Assembly (NCBI GenBank): GCA_943370595.1
Contig: CALRRO020000002.1
Location: 186,001 to 250,000, forward strand
Direction: 5' to 3'
Length of the DNA stretch: 64,000 nt
Origin: Piscinibacter sp943370595
GTDB lineage: Bacteria; Pseudomonadota; Gammaproteobacteria; Burkholderiales; Burkholderiaceae_C
The position numbers and the translations under genes were made by a program. Below, piece by piece: positions 27,847-36,538 of this stretch. The stretch's first letter is position 1; each line of letters starts with the position of its first letter. The notes beneath the pieces are model-generated. The model was not told the DNA's origin, made no database searches, and saw only the letters and a list, made by a program, of their open reading frames with translations.

Positions 27847-29130
27847 ATGGACATGGCCGTCACCGTCATCAGGCAACACCTGATCGACCCCGAGATCTGC
27901 ATCCGCTGCAACACCTGCGAGGCGACCTGCCCGGTGCAGGCGATCACGCACGACTCGCGCAACTACGTGGTCGACGCAGAGAAGTGCAACCTGTGCATGG
28001 CCTGCGTGCCGCCGTGCCCGACGGGCAGCATCGACAACTGGCGCAGCGTGCCGCGGGCCAAGGCCTACGCCATCGACGAACAACTCGGCTGGGATGAACT
28101 GCCCGCCGAGCTGACGCCGGAGCAACTGGCCGAGGCCGGCGTGGTGGCCGACGCCCTGGAAGCGCCCGAGCCGGCGACATCCGGCAGCGCCGCCAGCGCC
28201 ACGCCGGGCGCCGAAGCGGTATTCAACAGCGCGCAGTACAACGCCACGCTTCCGCCCTGGTCGGCCGCGCATGCCTACACCAACCTCTACGGTCCGAAGG
28301 CCGCGGAGAAGAGCGTCACCGCCACGGTGGTGGGCAACGTGCGCGTCACCGAGGTGGGCAAGGACTACGACACCCACCACATCGTGCTCGACTTCGGCAC
28401 CATGCCCTTCCCGGTGCTGGAAGGCCAGAGCATCGGCGTCGTGCCGCCGGGAACGGATGCGACGGGCCGCGCCCACCACGCGCGCCAGTACTCGATCGCC
28501 AGCCCACGCAACGGCGAACGGCCGGGCTACAACAACGTCTCGCTGACCATCAAGCGCGTGCTGGAAGACCACCAGGGCAACCCGGTGCGCGGCGTGGCCA
28601 GCAACTACATGTGCGACCTGAAGGTCGGCGACACGGTGCAGGTGATCGGCCCGTTCGGCAGCACCTTCCTGATGCCCAACCACCCGAAGAGCCACATCGT
28701 GATGATCTGCACCGGCACCGGCAGCGCGCCGATGCGCGGGATGACCGAATGGCGCCGGCGGCTGCGCCAGACGGGCAAGTTCGAGGGCGGCAGGCTGATG
28801 CTGTTCTTCGGCGCGCGCACCAAGGAGGAGCTGCCCTACTTCGGCCCGCTGCAGAACCTGCCCAAGGACTTCATCGACATCAACTTCGCCTTCAGCCGCA
28901 CGCCCGGGCAACCCAAGCGCTACGTGCAGCATGCGATGGCCGAGCGCGCCGCCGACCTGGCCGCATTGCTGGCCGACCCGAACGCCTGCTTCTACGTCTG
29001 CGGCCTGAAGGCGATGGAAGAGGGCGTGGTCGCGACGCTGCGCGACATCGCCCGCGGTGCGGGCATGGACTGGGACACCGTCGGCGCGGCGCTCAAGCGC
29101 GAAGGCCGGCTGCATCTCGAGACCTACTGA
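27847..29130 (+). CDS. boxA: benzoyl-CoA 2,3-epoxidase, reductase subunit BoxA
   Basis: A 427-residue flavoprotein reductase. The N-terminal ferredoxin part binds two Fe4S4 clusters (CIRCNTCEATCP near residue 18 and CNLCMACVPPCP near 48). After an alanine/proline-rich linker comes a ferredoxin-NADP reductase module with the FAD motif HARQYSIASPRNG and the nucleotide-binding motif ICTGTGSAPMRGM. It passes electrons from NADPH to BoxB. The ATG at 27847 is preceded by AGGAGA; an earlier ATG at 27823 was rejected because it precedes that site. Confidence 0.95.
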   Translation: MDMAVTVIRQHLIDPEICIRCNTCEATCPVQAITHDSRNYVVDAEKCNLCMACVPPCPTGSIDNWRSVPRAKAYAIDEQLGWDELPAELTPEQLAEAGVVADALEAPEPATSGSAASATPGAEAVFNSAQYNATLPPWSAAHAYTNLYGPKAAEKSVTATVVGNVRVTEVGKDYDTHHIVLDFGTMPFPVLEGQSIGVVPPGTDATGRAHHARQYSIASPRNGERPGYNNVSLTIKRVLEDHQGNPVRGVASNYMCDLKVGDTVQVIGPFGSTFLMPNHPKSHIVMICTGTGSAPMRGMTEWRRRLRQTGKFEGGRLMLFFGARTKEELPYFGPLQNLPKDFIDINFAFSRTPGQPKRYVQHAMAERAADLAALLADPNACFYVCGLKAMEEGVVATLRDIARGAGMDWDTVGAALKREGRLHLETY

Positions 29131-29144
29131 TCACCCGACGACAC

Positions 29145-30677
29145 ATGAGCATCGATCTTCGCGGCACGCCGGTGCTGGTGGTGGGCGCCGGCATCATGGG
29201 GGCCGGCATCGTGCAGGTGGCGGCGCTGGCCGGCCACCCCGTCAAGCTGTTCGACATGCGTGAGGGCGCCGCGGCACAGGCGCTGGACAAGCTCGCCACC
29301 ACGCTGAAGGGTCTGGTCGACAAGGGCCGGCTCGATGCCGGGGCGGCGCAGGCGGCCATGTCGCGCATTGCACCGATCGCCTCGCTGGCCGAGGCACGCG
29401 AGGCCGGCCTGGTGGTCGAGGCCATCGTCGAGAACCTCGACGCCAAGCGATCGCTGTTCCGCGAGCTCGAGGCCATCGTCTCGGCCGACACCGTGCTCGC
29501 CACCAACACCTCGTCGATCAGCGTGACCGCGATCGCCAACGGGCTGAAGCATCCGGCGCGCCTGGTCGGCATGCACTTCTTCAACCCGGTGCCGCTGATG
29601 AAGCTGGTCGAGGTGGTGCACGGGCTGCAGACCTCGCCGACGGTGGCCGAGGCCATCTTCGCGCTGAGCCAGGCCTGGGGCAAGGTGCCGGTGCATGCGA
29701 AGAGCACGCCGGGGTTCATCGTCAACCGCATTGCCAGGCCGTACTACGCGGAGACCTTGGCACTGCTGCAAGAGCAGGCCGCAACGCCGCAGGTGCTCGA
29801 CGCCTGCCTGAAGGCAGCCGGCTTTCGCATGGGGCCATGCGAGCTGATGGACCTGATCGGCCACGACACCAACTTCGCGGTGACGAACTCGGTCTACGCC
29901 GCCAATTTCTTCGACAAGCGTTACCTGCCGTCGCTGGTGCAGGGCGAGATGGTCGCGGGCGGTCTCCTCGGCCGCAAGAGCGGCCGCGGTTTCTACACCT
30001 ACGAAGGCGGCGCGGGCGGCGTGCCGCCGCTGCCGGTGGCGGTGCACGAGGCGCCGGCGACGGCGCGTGAAGTGACCGTGCACGGCATCGGGCCGCTGGC
30101 CGACCACCTCGAGCACGCCGCCATCGCCGCGCTCGCGCCGCAGGGCTGGGGGCCGGCGCGCGACCTGGCCAGCGACTGGATCGGCCTGTCCATCGACGGC
30201 GCCCACCTGGTGCTGACCGATGGCCGCACCGCACAGCAGCTGGCGCGCGAGATGCACAGCGCCGATGTCGCGGTGTTCGACCGCCCGGTGACGCTGCCGA
30301 TCGCTGCCGGCACGGCGCTGGCCTATGCCGTCGCGCCCGGCGCCCACGCGGCCTGGCGCACGCAGGCCGGCGCGTGGCTGGCTGCGCTCGGCTTCACGCC
30401 GCTGCCGCTGGCCGACGCGCCCGGGCTGGTGGTCGCGCGAACCGTCGCGATGCTGATCAACGAGGCGGCCGACGCGGTGCTGCAAGGCGTCTGCGACGAG
30501 GCCGGCGCCGACGCGGCGATGAAGCTCGGTGTCAACTACCCGGCCGGGCCGTTCGAGTGGCTCAAGGGCTGGAGCGTCGACGGCGTGGTCGACGTGCTGC
30601 GCGCGCTCGATGCCGAGTACCGTGGCGAGCGCTACCGCGTCAGCCCCTGGCTGCGCCGCCGCGCTCACCATTCATGA
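29145..30677 (+). CDS. 3-hydroxyacyl-CoA dehydrogenase, PaaH-like
   Basis: A 510-residue NAD-dependent 3-hydroxyacyl-CoA dehydrogenase. The Rossmann fingerprint is VLVVGAGIMGAGIVQVAALA (about residues 10-29), the catalytic region contains GMHFFNPVPLMKLVEVV, and two C-terminal 3HCDH domains are present (the second includes LGVNYPAGPFEWLKGW). The length matches PaaH-type enzymes. It starts 14 bases after boxA. It probably oxidises 3-hydroxyadipyl-CoA on the way from the BoxD product to beta-ketoadipyl-CoA, linking the box pathway to acetyl-CoA and succinyl-CoA; the substrate is inferred. Confidence 0.9.
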   Translation: MSIDLRGTPVLVVGAGIMGAGIVQVAALAGHPVKLFDMREGAAAQALDKLATTLKGLVDKGRLDAGAAQAAMSRIAPIASLAEAREAGLVVEAIVENLDAKRSLFRELEAIVSADTVLATNTSSISVTAIANGLKHPARLVGMHFFNPVPLMKLVEVVHGLQTSPTVAEAIFALSQAWGKVPVHAKSTPGFIVNRIARPYYAETLALLQEQAATPQVLDACLKAAGFRMGPCELMDLIGHDTNFAVTNSVYAANFFDKRYLPSLVQGEMVAGGLLGRKSGRGFYTYEGGAGGVPPLPVAVHEAPATAREVTVHGIGPLADHLEHAAIAALAPQGWGPARDLASDWIGLSIDGAHLVLTDGRTAQQLAREMHSADVAVFDRPVTLPIAAGTALAYAVAPGAHAAWRTQAGAWLAALGFTPLPLADAPGLVVARTVAMLINEAADAVLQGVCDEAGADAAMKLGVNYPAGPFEWLKGWSVDGVVDVLRALDAEYRGERYRVSPWLRRRAHHS

Positions 30678-31123
30678 AGTTCGCGGAGTTCGAAGTCGGC
30701 CAGGTCGTCGAGGCCGGTCCGTACGACGTGAGCGAAGAGGAGATCGTCCGCTTCGCGACGCAGTACGACCCGCAGTGGTTCCACACCGATGCGCAGTCCG
30801 CGTCACGCGGGCGCTTCGGGGGCCTGATCGCCAGCGGCTGGCACACCTGCGGCATCGCGATGCGGCTGCTGGCCGACGCCGCGCTGGCTGGCAGCGAGTC
30901 GTTTGCGTCGCCGGGCCTGGCCTACGTGAAATGGCCGCACCCGGTGCGCCCGGGTGACACCTTGCGCGTGCGCGCCACCGTGGTCGAGACCCGCAGATCG
31001 AAGGGCAAGAGCTCGCTGGGCATCCTGCGCTGGCGCTGGCAGCTGTTCAACCAGCACGGCACCGAGGTGCTCGACCTGGAGGCGACCAGCCTGTTCGACC
31101 TGGCGACCGCACCGCCCGCCTGA
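30674..31123 (+). CDS. MaoC-like hydratase domain protein
   Basis: A 149-residue hot-dog protein of the MaoC family. The hydratase signature around residues 30-60 is visible (FATQYDPQWFHTDAQ, then SGWHTCGIAMRLL), with Asp and His at the expected places. The ATG overlaps the dehydrogenase stop (ATGA). It could hydrate an enoyl-CoA of the lower benzoate pathway, such as 2,3-dehydroadipyl-CoA, complementing the neighbouring dehydrogenase. It is the last gene of the box operon; the next promoter belongs to a different system. Confidence 0.87.
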   Translation: MKFAEFEVGQVVEAGPYDVSEEEIVRFATQYDPQWFHTDAQSASRGRFGGLIASGWHTCGIAMRLLADAALAGSESFASPGLAYVKWPHPVRPGDTLRVRATVVETRRSKGKSSLGILRWRWQLFNQHGTEVLDLEATSLFDLATAPPA

Positions 31124-31153
31124 CCGGCGCAGCGCATCTCTTTCGCCCGGCGT

Positions 31154-31181
31154 GTATTTCCGCGCCAGCCGGGTTCTCTGT
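31154..31181 (+). promoter_or_regulatory. repeat promoter element A (GTATTTCCGC-N12-CTCTGT)
   Basis: First of three copies of a two-part element with identical boxes and an identical 12-base spacer. It lies 62 bases ahead of the lipoprotein start. The two-box layout is that of a promoter for an extracytoplasmic-function sigma factor, and such a sigma factor is encoded 1.4 kb downstream. The leader after it contains an AAAGGA ribosome binding site before the ATG at 31244. Confidence 0.7.
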
Positions 31182-31243
31182 TCGACCGGACAGCCGCCTG
31201 CTCCCTGCAGCCGGCGCCACCCTCGAACTGAAAGGACCCGACG

Positions 31244-32470
31244 ATGAACACGAAGCTCCTGTTTCGCCCGGCCATGATCGCCGCGGCCTGTGCCCTGCTG
31301 GCCGCTTGCGGCGGCGGCGGTGACGCCGCGCCGACCGGCAGCGGCAACCCGCCGCCGTCGGACGCCGCGGAGCGCGCGCTGGCTGCCGGCCCCGCGCTGG
31401 CGCCGGCCCCGGCCGGCCTGTCCGGCAACGTCAGCTGCCGCAACATGGCGATCGGCGCGATCCGCCTCGACTCCATCGACGTGCCGGCCGACGCCTTCTG
31501 CCAGCTCGACGGCACCGTGCTGATCGGCAACATCACGGTCGGCCGGGGCGCGATGCTCGACGCCGCCGGCATCGCGATGAACGGCAGCGTGCAGGCCGAA
31601 GGTGCGGCGCATGTCGCGCTGCTCGACACCGCGGTGGGCGGTTCGGTGCAGATCAAGCAGGGCGGCTCGGCGCAGGTCGAGCTGCTGCGCATCACGGGCG
31701 ACCTGCAGATCGACGCAATGCGCAGTACCGTCACGGCGCACGACAACCAGATCGGCGGCAGCCTGCAGGCGGTGGGCAACCGAGGCGGGCTGACGATCAC
31801 CGACAACCGCATCAACGGCAATCTGCAGTGCAAGGAGAACAACCCGGCGCCCTACGCCGCCGGCAACACCGCCGCCTCGATCGAGGACCAGTGCCTGCCC
31901 GGCTCGGGCAGCGGTGGTGGTGCTGGCGGAGGCAGCGGTGGCGGCAACGGCGGCGGCGTTCAGCCCGCGCCGGGCTCGCTGTCGGGCAATGTCACCTGCG
32001 ACGGCCTGCGCATCGGCGCCGATTCGCTGGACACGGTGATCGTGCCGGCCGGCGCCAGCTGCGTGCTCGAGGGCACGCGGCTGATCGGTTCGATCATCGT
32101 CAATGCCGGCGCGACGCTGCTCGCCGCCGACGTGCGGGTCAACGGCAGCCTGCAGGCCGAAGGTGCGGCGAGCACGGCGGTCAGCGGCAGCTCGAGCTTC
32201 GGTGGCTCGGTGCAGATCAAGCAGGGTGGGGGCGCCTCCATCACCGGCGCCAGCATCACCGGCGACCTTCAGATCGATGCGATGAGCGGCCCGGTCACCG
32301 CCTCGGCCAATGCGATCGGCGGCAGCCTGCAGGCGGTGGGCAACCTCGGTGGCCTGGCGCTCAGCGCCAACCGCATGGGCGGCAACCTGCAGTGCAAGGA
32401 GAACCTGCCCGCCCCGGCCGGCAGCGGCAACGTCGCCGCCAGCAAGGAGGACCAGTGCGCGGCCCTGTGA
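31244..32470 (+). CDS. duplicated cysteine-rich beta-helix-like lipoprotein, unrecognised
   Basis: A 408-residue predicted lipoprotein with signal and lipobox CALLAACGGG (lipidated Cys near residue 22). After a low-complexity linker it consists of two homologous ~155-residue units (about 58-214 and 249-408) joined by a Gly/Ser linker. Each unit begins LSGNV(S/T)C, runs through short beta-strand repeats (GSVQIKQGG, GDLQIDAM, GGSLQAVGN) and ends NLQCKEN ... EDQC, with four conserved Cys that could form two disulfides. The pattern suggests a right-handed beta-helix or bactofilin-like solenoid at the cell surface. I know no function. Element A places it in the sigma-factor regulon. Confidence 0.8.
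   Translation: MNTKLLFRPAMIAAACALLAACGGGGDAAPTGSGNPPPSDAAERALAAGPALAPAPAGLSGNVSCRNMAIGAIRLDSIDVPADAFCQLDGTVLIGNITVGRGAMLDAAGIAMNGSVQAEGAAHVALLDTAVGGSVQIKQGGSAQVELLRITGDLQIDAMRSTVTAHDNQIGGSLQAVGNRGGLTITDNRINGNLQCKENNPAPYAAGNTAASIEDQCLPGSGSGGGAGGGSGGGNGGGVQPAPGSLSGNVTCDGLRIGADSLDTVIVPAGASCVLEGTRLIGSIIVNAGATLLAADVRVNGSLQAEGAASTAVSGSSSFGGSVQIKQGGGASITGASITGDLQIDAMSGPVTASANAIGGSLQAVGNLGGLALSANRMGGNLQCKENLPAPAGSGNVAASKEDQCAAL
31748..31790 (+). repeat. internal duplication, copy 1 (partner at 32318-32360)
   Basis: The segment coding for GGSLQAVGN is nearly identical at DNA level to that at 32318-32360, and NLQCKEN recurs about 60 bases after each. The two halves of the lipoprotein gene therefore arose by tandem duplication, and parts of them are still conserved or homogenised in nucleotide sequence. 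Confidence 0.7.
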
Positions 32471-32494
32471 CGAGACCCGGGCGCCACTGAGGAT

Positions 32495-32523
32495 GGGCCG
32501 GCGTGGCATCATCGCGCCGGCCC
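32495..32523 (+). terminator. stem-loop between lipoprotein and sigma-factor genes
   Basis: A 9-base perfect stem GGGCCGGCG / CGCCGGCCC with an 11-base loop lies in the 74-base gap after the lipoprotein stop. No T-run follows, so termination may be partial. Partial read-through from element A could supply the sigma factor, which has no copy of the element directly in front of it. Confidence 0.5.
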
Positions 32524-32544
32524 TTCACTCATTGATGACGCCCC

Positions 32545-33135
32545 TTGCTCGACGCGCTGGATGACCTGACCGACGCCGACCTGGTGGCGATGTGCCGCCA
32601 GGGACGGCAGGCCGCCTGGAGCACGCTGGTGCGCCGCTTCCAGCGTCTTGTCTACACCGTGCCTCGCCGCGCCGGGCTGTCCGACGAACAGGCCGCCGAC
32701 GTCTTCCAGTTCACCTTCTCGCGCCTGTTCGAACACATCGAGAAGCTGGACGACGGGGCACGCGTGCACGCCTGGCTGGTCACCACCGCGAAGCGCGAGT
32801 CGCTGCGGCTGCTCGAGCAGTCGCGCCGCTTTGTCGACCTGGCAAGCCCGCCGGGCAGCGAGGACGGCGAGACCGAGGATCCGCTCGAACGTTTCGCCGA
32901 CCCGGCGCCGCTGCCGGAGGCGATGCTCGGCGAGCTGCAGGAGCAGGACCGCGTGCGCCGCGCGCTCGAGCGGCTCGAGCCTCGCCACCGTCAGCTGCTC
33001 GAGCTGCTGTTCCTGCAGGACGAGGCGCCGCCCTACGCTGAGATCGCTGCACGGCTGGGCATCGCCGAGGGCAGCATCGGCCCGACGCGGGCGCGGGCGC
33101 TCGACAAGCTTCGCCAGCTGCTGGCCTCGATGTGA
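32545..33135 (+). CDS. ECF-type RNA polymerase sigma factor
   Basis: A 196-residue sigma-70 family protein. Region 2 covers about residues 22-93 (AWSTLVRRFQRLVYTVPRRA, DVFQFTFSRLFEHI, AWLVTTAKRESLRLL) and region 4 about 130-192 (LEPRHRQLLELLFL, YAEIAARLGIAEGSIGPTRA). Regions 1 and 3 are absent, as in ECF factors. The only useful start is TTG at 32545: an in-frame stop lies three codons upstream and later GTG/ATG codons would cut the conserved N-terminus. It lacks a clear ribosome binding site. The next gene follows after a copy of the repeated promoter element, and no membrane anti-sigma factor is encoded nearby. Confidence 0.9.
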   Translation: MLDALDDLTDADLVAMCRQGRQAAWSTLVRRFQRLVYTVPRRAGLSDEQAADVFQFTFSRLFEHIEKLDDGARVHAWLVTTAKRESLRLLEQSRRFVDLASPPGSEDGETEDPLERFADPAPLPEAMLGELQEQDRVRRALERLEPRHRQLLELLFLQDEAPPYAEIAARLGIAEGSIGPTRARALDKLRQLLASM

Positions 33136-33142
33136 TGCCTCG

Positions 33143-33170
33143 GTATTTCCGCCCGTCCCGCCAGCTCTGT
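33143..33170 (+). promoter_or_regulatory. repeat promoter element B (GTATTTCCGC-N12-CTCTGT)
   Basis: Second copy of the element, starting 8 bases after the sigma-factor stop. CTCTGT ends 29 bases before the ATG at 33200, exactly the distance seen at copy C before the subtilase gene, and both leaders contain CACTTCCG. This makes a promoter for the 170-residue protein and CHAT genes very likely. Confidence 0.75.
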
Positions 33171-33199
33171 CACGGCATGACACTTCCGGACCCGCTGCC

Positions 33200-33712
33200 A
33201 TGAACGACGCGACCCTCCCCGACGACGACGCCCTGCAGCGCCGGCTGCGCGACAGCCGGCAGCTCGAGGACGCGCCTGAACACCTGATCCAGCGTGCGAT
33301 CGACCTGTGGCAACCGCGCGCCGCGGCATCCACCGCGGGCGGCGCGCTGCGCCGCTGGGTCGCGACCCTGCGGCTCGACAGTGCGGCGGGCGGCCACCTG
33401 GCCCTGGGCCTGCGCGCCGGCGGCGTGTCCGCGACGCGACAGATGCTGTTTTCCGCGGAGGGGCGCGACATCGACCTGCGCCTCGAGCCGCTGGCCGACC
33501 GCCGCTGGCGCATCAGTGGTCAGGTGCTCGGTCCGGACGCGGTCGGCCTCGCCGAGCTGCGCTGCGGCGATGCGGCGCCTCAGCAGGTGGCGTGGAACGA
33601 ACTCTCCGAATTCGAGTTCGAGCCGGTGGCCGCCGGCATCTGCGTGCTGACGCTGCGCGCCGACGGCTGGGAGATCAGCGTGCCGTCCTTCGAGCTGGCC
33701 GGCGGCGCCTGA
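33200..33712 (+). CDS. 170-residue soluble protein between sigma factor and CHAT protease, unrecognised
   Basis: A protein with an acidic, helical N-terminus (DALQRRLRDSRQLEDAPEHL, then IQRAIDLWQPR, about residues 10-42), resembling the short sigma-binding helices of some anti-sigma factors, and a C-terminal half (about 70-168) of beta-strand character (LRLEPLADRRWRISGQVLG ... AAGICVLTLRADGWEISVPS) like a small transthyretin/CarboxypepD_reg fold. No membrane segment or signal is visible. No ribosome binding site is evident in its short leader. It ends 4 bases before the CHAT gene. By position it may be a soluble anti-sigma factor or the substrate of the CHAT protease; both are inference. Confidence 0.8.
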   Translation: MNDATLPDDDALQRRLRDSRQLEDAPEHLIQRAIDLWQPRAAASTAGGALRRWVATLRLDSAAGGHLALGLRAGGVSATRQMLFSAEGRDIDLRLEPLADRRWRISGQVLGPDAVGLAELRCGDAAPQQVAWNELSEFEFEPVAAGICVLTLRADGWEISVPSFELAGGA

Positions 33713-33716
33713 GCGC

Positions 33717-36503
33717 ATGGAGCCGTCGGCGGGCGAAGCGGCGCGGCGCTGGATCGACGAGGACGCGGACGAACTGCCAGCGCAACTGCCGGCACCGGCG
33801 CCTGCGCTGGCGCTCGCGCTGAAGGACGAGGCCATGGCCGCCTGGGGCACCACGCCGGCGCTGGCGCATCGCTGCGCCGCGCTGCTCGACCAGCTGCGCG
33901 TGCGCGACGCCGCCGCCGAGATCGGGGCGATGGCCGACTGGGCCGCCGGCCTGGCCTCGCTGACACAGGGCCGGCTCGCCGACGCCGCCTTGCAGTTCGA
34001 TGCCGCGAACGACAGCCTGCTGGCGCTCGGCCGCGCCCACGAGGCGGCGCAGACGCGCGTTCCCAAGCTGATCGTGCTGTCCATGCTCGGTCGCCACGAC
34101 GAGGCGCTCGCCTGCGGCGAAGCGGCGCTGGCGGCGTTCGTCGCTGCCGGCGATGAACGCTCCGCCGGCAAGATCGAGCTCAACCTCGGCACCATGCACT
34201 CGCGCCAGGATCGCCACGCCGAGGCGGTGGCGCTGTACCGCCGCGCCTCGGTGCGTGCCGCACACGCCGGCGACCGCGAGCTGTCGATCCGCGCCGACAT
34301 CTCGCTGGCCAACGGGCTGAGCTGGCAGTACGACTTCGACGAGGCGCTGCGGGTCTTCGAACGTGCGCTGATGCGGGCCGGCACGCACGGCCACGCGGTG
34401 CTGGCGGCGCAGGCGCGCGGCGGCATCGGCCGCATCGAGCTGCTGCGCGGCGGCTACGCCCGTGCACTGCGTGAGCTGGCCGCGGCGCGCGCCGGGCTCG
34501 CCGAGGTCGGCGCGTCGCCGCAGCAGTGCATCGACGCCGAGCTGTCGCTGGCCGACGCCTACCAGGCCGTGAACCTGCTGCCCGAGGCGCAGCAGCTCTA
34601 CGCCGCAGTCATCCGCGACGCTGCAGCCATCGAGGCCAGCACCGAGCAGGCGACCGCGCTGCTCGAGGCCGCGCGCGTGGCGCACAAGCTCGGCGATACG
34701 GGCACCGCATTGGCCGGCTTCGAACAGGCCCGTGCGCTGTTCGAGGCCGAGGACAACACGGCCTCGGTGGCCTGGGCCGACCTGTCCGTGGCCGCGCTGC
34801 AGCTCGAACTCGGCGAGCACGAGGAGGCCCGTGCCCGTGCGGCCGACGCCGCGCAGCGGCTTTCCGAGGCCGGCATCCGCGGCTGGGCGCTGGAGGGCCG
34901 CGTGCTGGCAGCAGAAGCGGCAGCCGCCGCGGGGGCGCTTGACGAGGCCAGGGGGCAGTTCACGCAGACGCTGGCCGAAGCCGACGGCCTGGGCCCGGTG
35001 CAATGGGCTTGCCACCGCGGCCTCGGTGAACTGGCCTGGAAGGCGGGTGACACGCTCATGGCCCGGCATCACGCCGGCCTCGCGCTGCAGGGCCTGGACG
35101 AGACCCGCGCCACGCTGCCGGGCGACGGCTTCCGCACCGCCTTCGGCGCCGACGCGCAGGCGCTGCACGACCGTCTGGTGCGCATTGCCTGGGCGCGCCG
35201 CGAGCCGGCGATCGAACTGCTGGAGACGATCGAACGCGGCCGCGCGCGGGCGCTGGCGCTGGCCGTCGGCGAAGTGCATGGCGGCGGCACGGCCTCGGCC
35301 GAGGCGACCGCACTTCAGTGGGTGCGCGAGCGACGGCGCGAGGCGCTGGCCGACGGCGATGCTGAGGCGGTGGCAGCGCTGGGCGCGGAAGAAGCACAGC
35401 GCGAACAAGCCCTGCTGGAAGCGGCACGCCGCGCACAGCTCGCGCAAGCCACGCCGGGTGCGACCGCGGCAACATCCACCTGGCACGCCGCGGCCCTGCC
35501 GGACTTGCTGGGCCCCTCGCAGGCAGTGGTCGCCTTCCACGCCAGCGGCACGCACTGGCTCGCCTGCGTGGCCAGCGACGCCGGCGTGCAGGCGTTCGAG
35601 CTCGACGCCGCCGGTGTCGATGCCCGCCTGCGCAGCCTGCGCCTGCAGCTCGACGCGCTGCGCCTGGGCGGCATGCAGCGGCTGCAGGGCGAGCACGGCG
35701 AGCGCCTGCTGCAGCGAGTGCGCATCCACCTGCAGGCCTTGCACACGATGCTGTGGGCGCCGCTGGCCGGCGCTTTGCGCGGTCGGCGCCGCGTGGTCGT
35801 GGTGCCGCACGGACCGCTGCACTACCTGCCCTTCGCCGCGCTGCACGACGGCGCGCAGTGGCTGGTCGAGGCGCATGACATCAGCCTCGCGCCCAGCGCC
35901 GCCTGGGCGGCGCAGGCGCTGGCCGCACCCACCGCGCCGCCGCGGCGCGTGCTGGCGCTGGGCTATGGCGGCGGCGCGCTGGCCCATGTGGACGACGAGG
36001 CCGCGGCCGTGGGCGCCGCGTTCGGCGTGGGCGCGCGCGTGCTCGTCGGCGCGCAGGCCACACGCGCTGCATTGCGCTCGGTCGCCGGCGAAGCCGACGT
36101 GGTGCATCTGGCCTGCCATGCGCAGTTCCGCGCCGACAGCCCGATGTTCTCGGCCCTCGAACTGGCCGATGGTGCGCTGGCCCTGCACGAGGCGCCGCAG
36201 CTGGGGCTGCGCGCCCAGCTGGTCACGCTGTCGGCCTGCGAGACCGGGCTGAGCCGCATTGCCCCAGGCAACGAGGCGATCGGCCTGGTGCGCGGCTTCC
36301 TGATGTCCGGCGTGCGCACCGTGGTGGCCTCGTCCTGGGCCGTCGACGATGCGGCCACGGCGACGCTGATGCGCGGCTTCTATGGCCGCCTGGTCGGCGG
36401 CGAAGCCTGTGCCGAGGCACTGGCCGGCGCGCAGCGCGAGTCGGCCCGCAGCGGCGCGCACCCGTTCCACTGGGCCGCTTTCGCCCCACACGGGCGCGGC
36501 TGA
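33717..36503 (+). CDS. TPR-CHAT caspase-like protease
   Basis: A 928-residue protein with TPR-like helical repeats over about residues 60-480, a charged coiled region (about 500-600) and a C-terminal CHAT domain (about 620-928) of the caspase/separase clan. The catalytic dyad is visible as His801 in VVHLACHAQF and Cys841 in LVTLSACETG, and the flanking strand VVVVPHGPLHYLPFAAL is typical. No signal peptide is seen, so it should act in the cytoplasm. The TPR part probably senses a partner and switches the protease on. It is co-transcribed with the preceding 170-residue protein, whose stop lies 4 bases upstream, behind promoter element B. Substrate unknown. Confidence 0.92.
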   Translation: MEPSAGEAARRWIDEDADELPAQLPAPAPALALALKDEAMAAWGTTPALAHRCAALLDQLRVRDAAAEIGAMADWAAGLASLTQGRLADAALQFDAANDSLLALGRAHEAAQTRVPKLIVLSMLGRHDEALACGEAALAAFVAAGDERSAGKIELNLGTMHSRQDRHAEAVALYRRASVRAAHAGDRELSIRADISLANGLSWQYDFDEALRVFERALMRAGTHGHAVLAAQARGGIGRIELLRGGYARALRELAAARAGLAEVGASPQQCIDAELSLADAYQAVNLLPEAQQLYAAVIRDAAAIEASTEQATALLEAARVAHKLGDTGTALAGFEQARALFEAEDNTASVAWADLSVAALQLELGEHEEARARAADAAQRLSEAGIRGWALEGRVLAAEAAAAAGALDEARGQFTQTLAEADGLGPVQWACHRGLGELAWKAGDTLMARHHAGLALQGLDETRATLPGDGFRTAFGADAQALHDRLVRIAWARREPAIELLETIERGRARALALAVGEVHGGGTASAEATALQWVRERRREALADGDAEAVAALGAEEAQREQALLEAARRAQLAQATPGATAATSTWHAAALPDLLGPSQAVVAFHASGTHWLACVASDAGVQAFELDAAGVDARLRSLRLQLDALRLGGMQRLQGEHGERLLQRVRIHLQALHTMLWAPLAGALRGRRRVVVVPHGPLHYLPFAALHDGAQWLVEAHDISLAPSAAWAAQALAAPTAPPRRVLALGYGGGALAHVDDEAAAVGAAFGVGARVLVGAQATRAALRSVAGEADVVHLACHAQFRADSPMFSALELADGALALHEAPQLGLRAQLVTLSACETGLSRIAPGNEAIGLVRGFLMSGVRTVVASSWAVDDAATATLMRGFYGRLVGGEACAEALAGAQRESARSGAHPFHWAAFAPHGRG

Positions 36504-36538
36504 GCGGGCGCCGCGATGATGGCGGCATCGCGGGGGCT

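Noticed and set aside
31900..31970. Gly-rich repeat in the lipoprotein gene as a possible CRISPR-like or tandem DNA repeat
   Set aside because: It is a short in-frame Gly/Ser linker coded by GGC/GGT runs between two protein units, without regular spacers.
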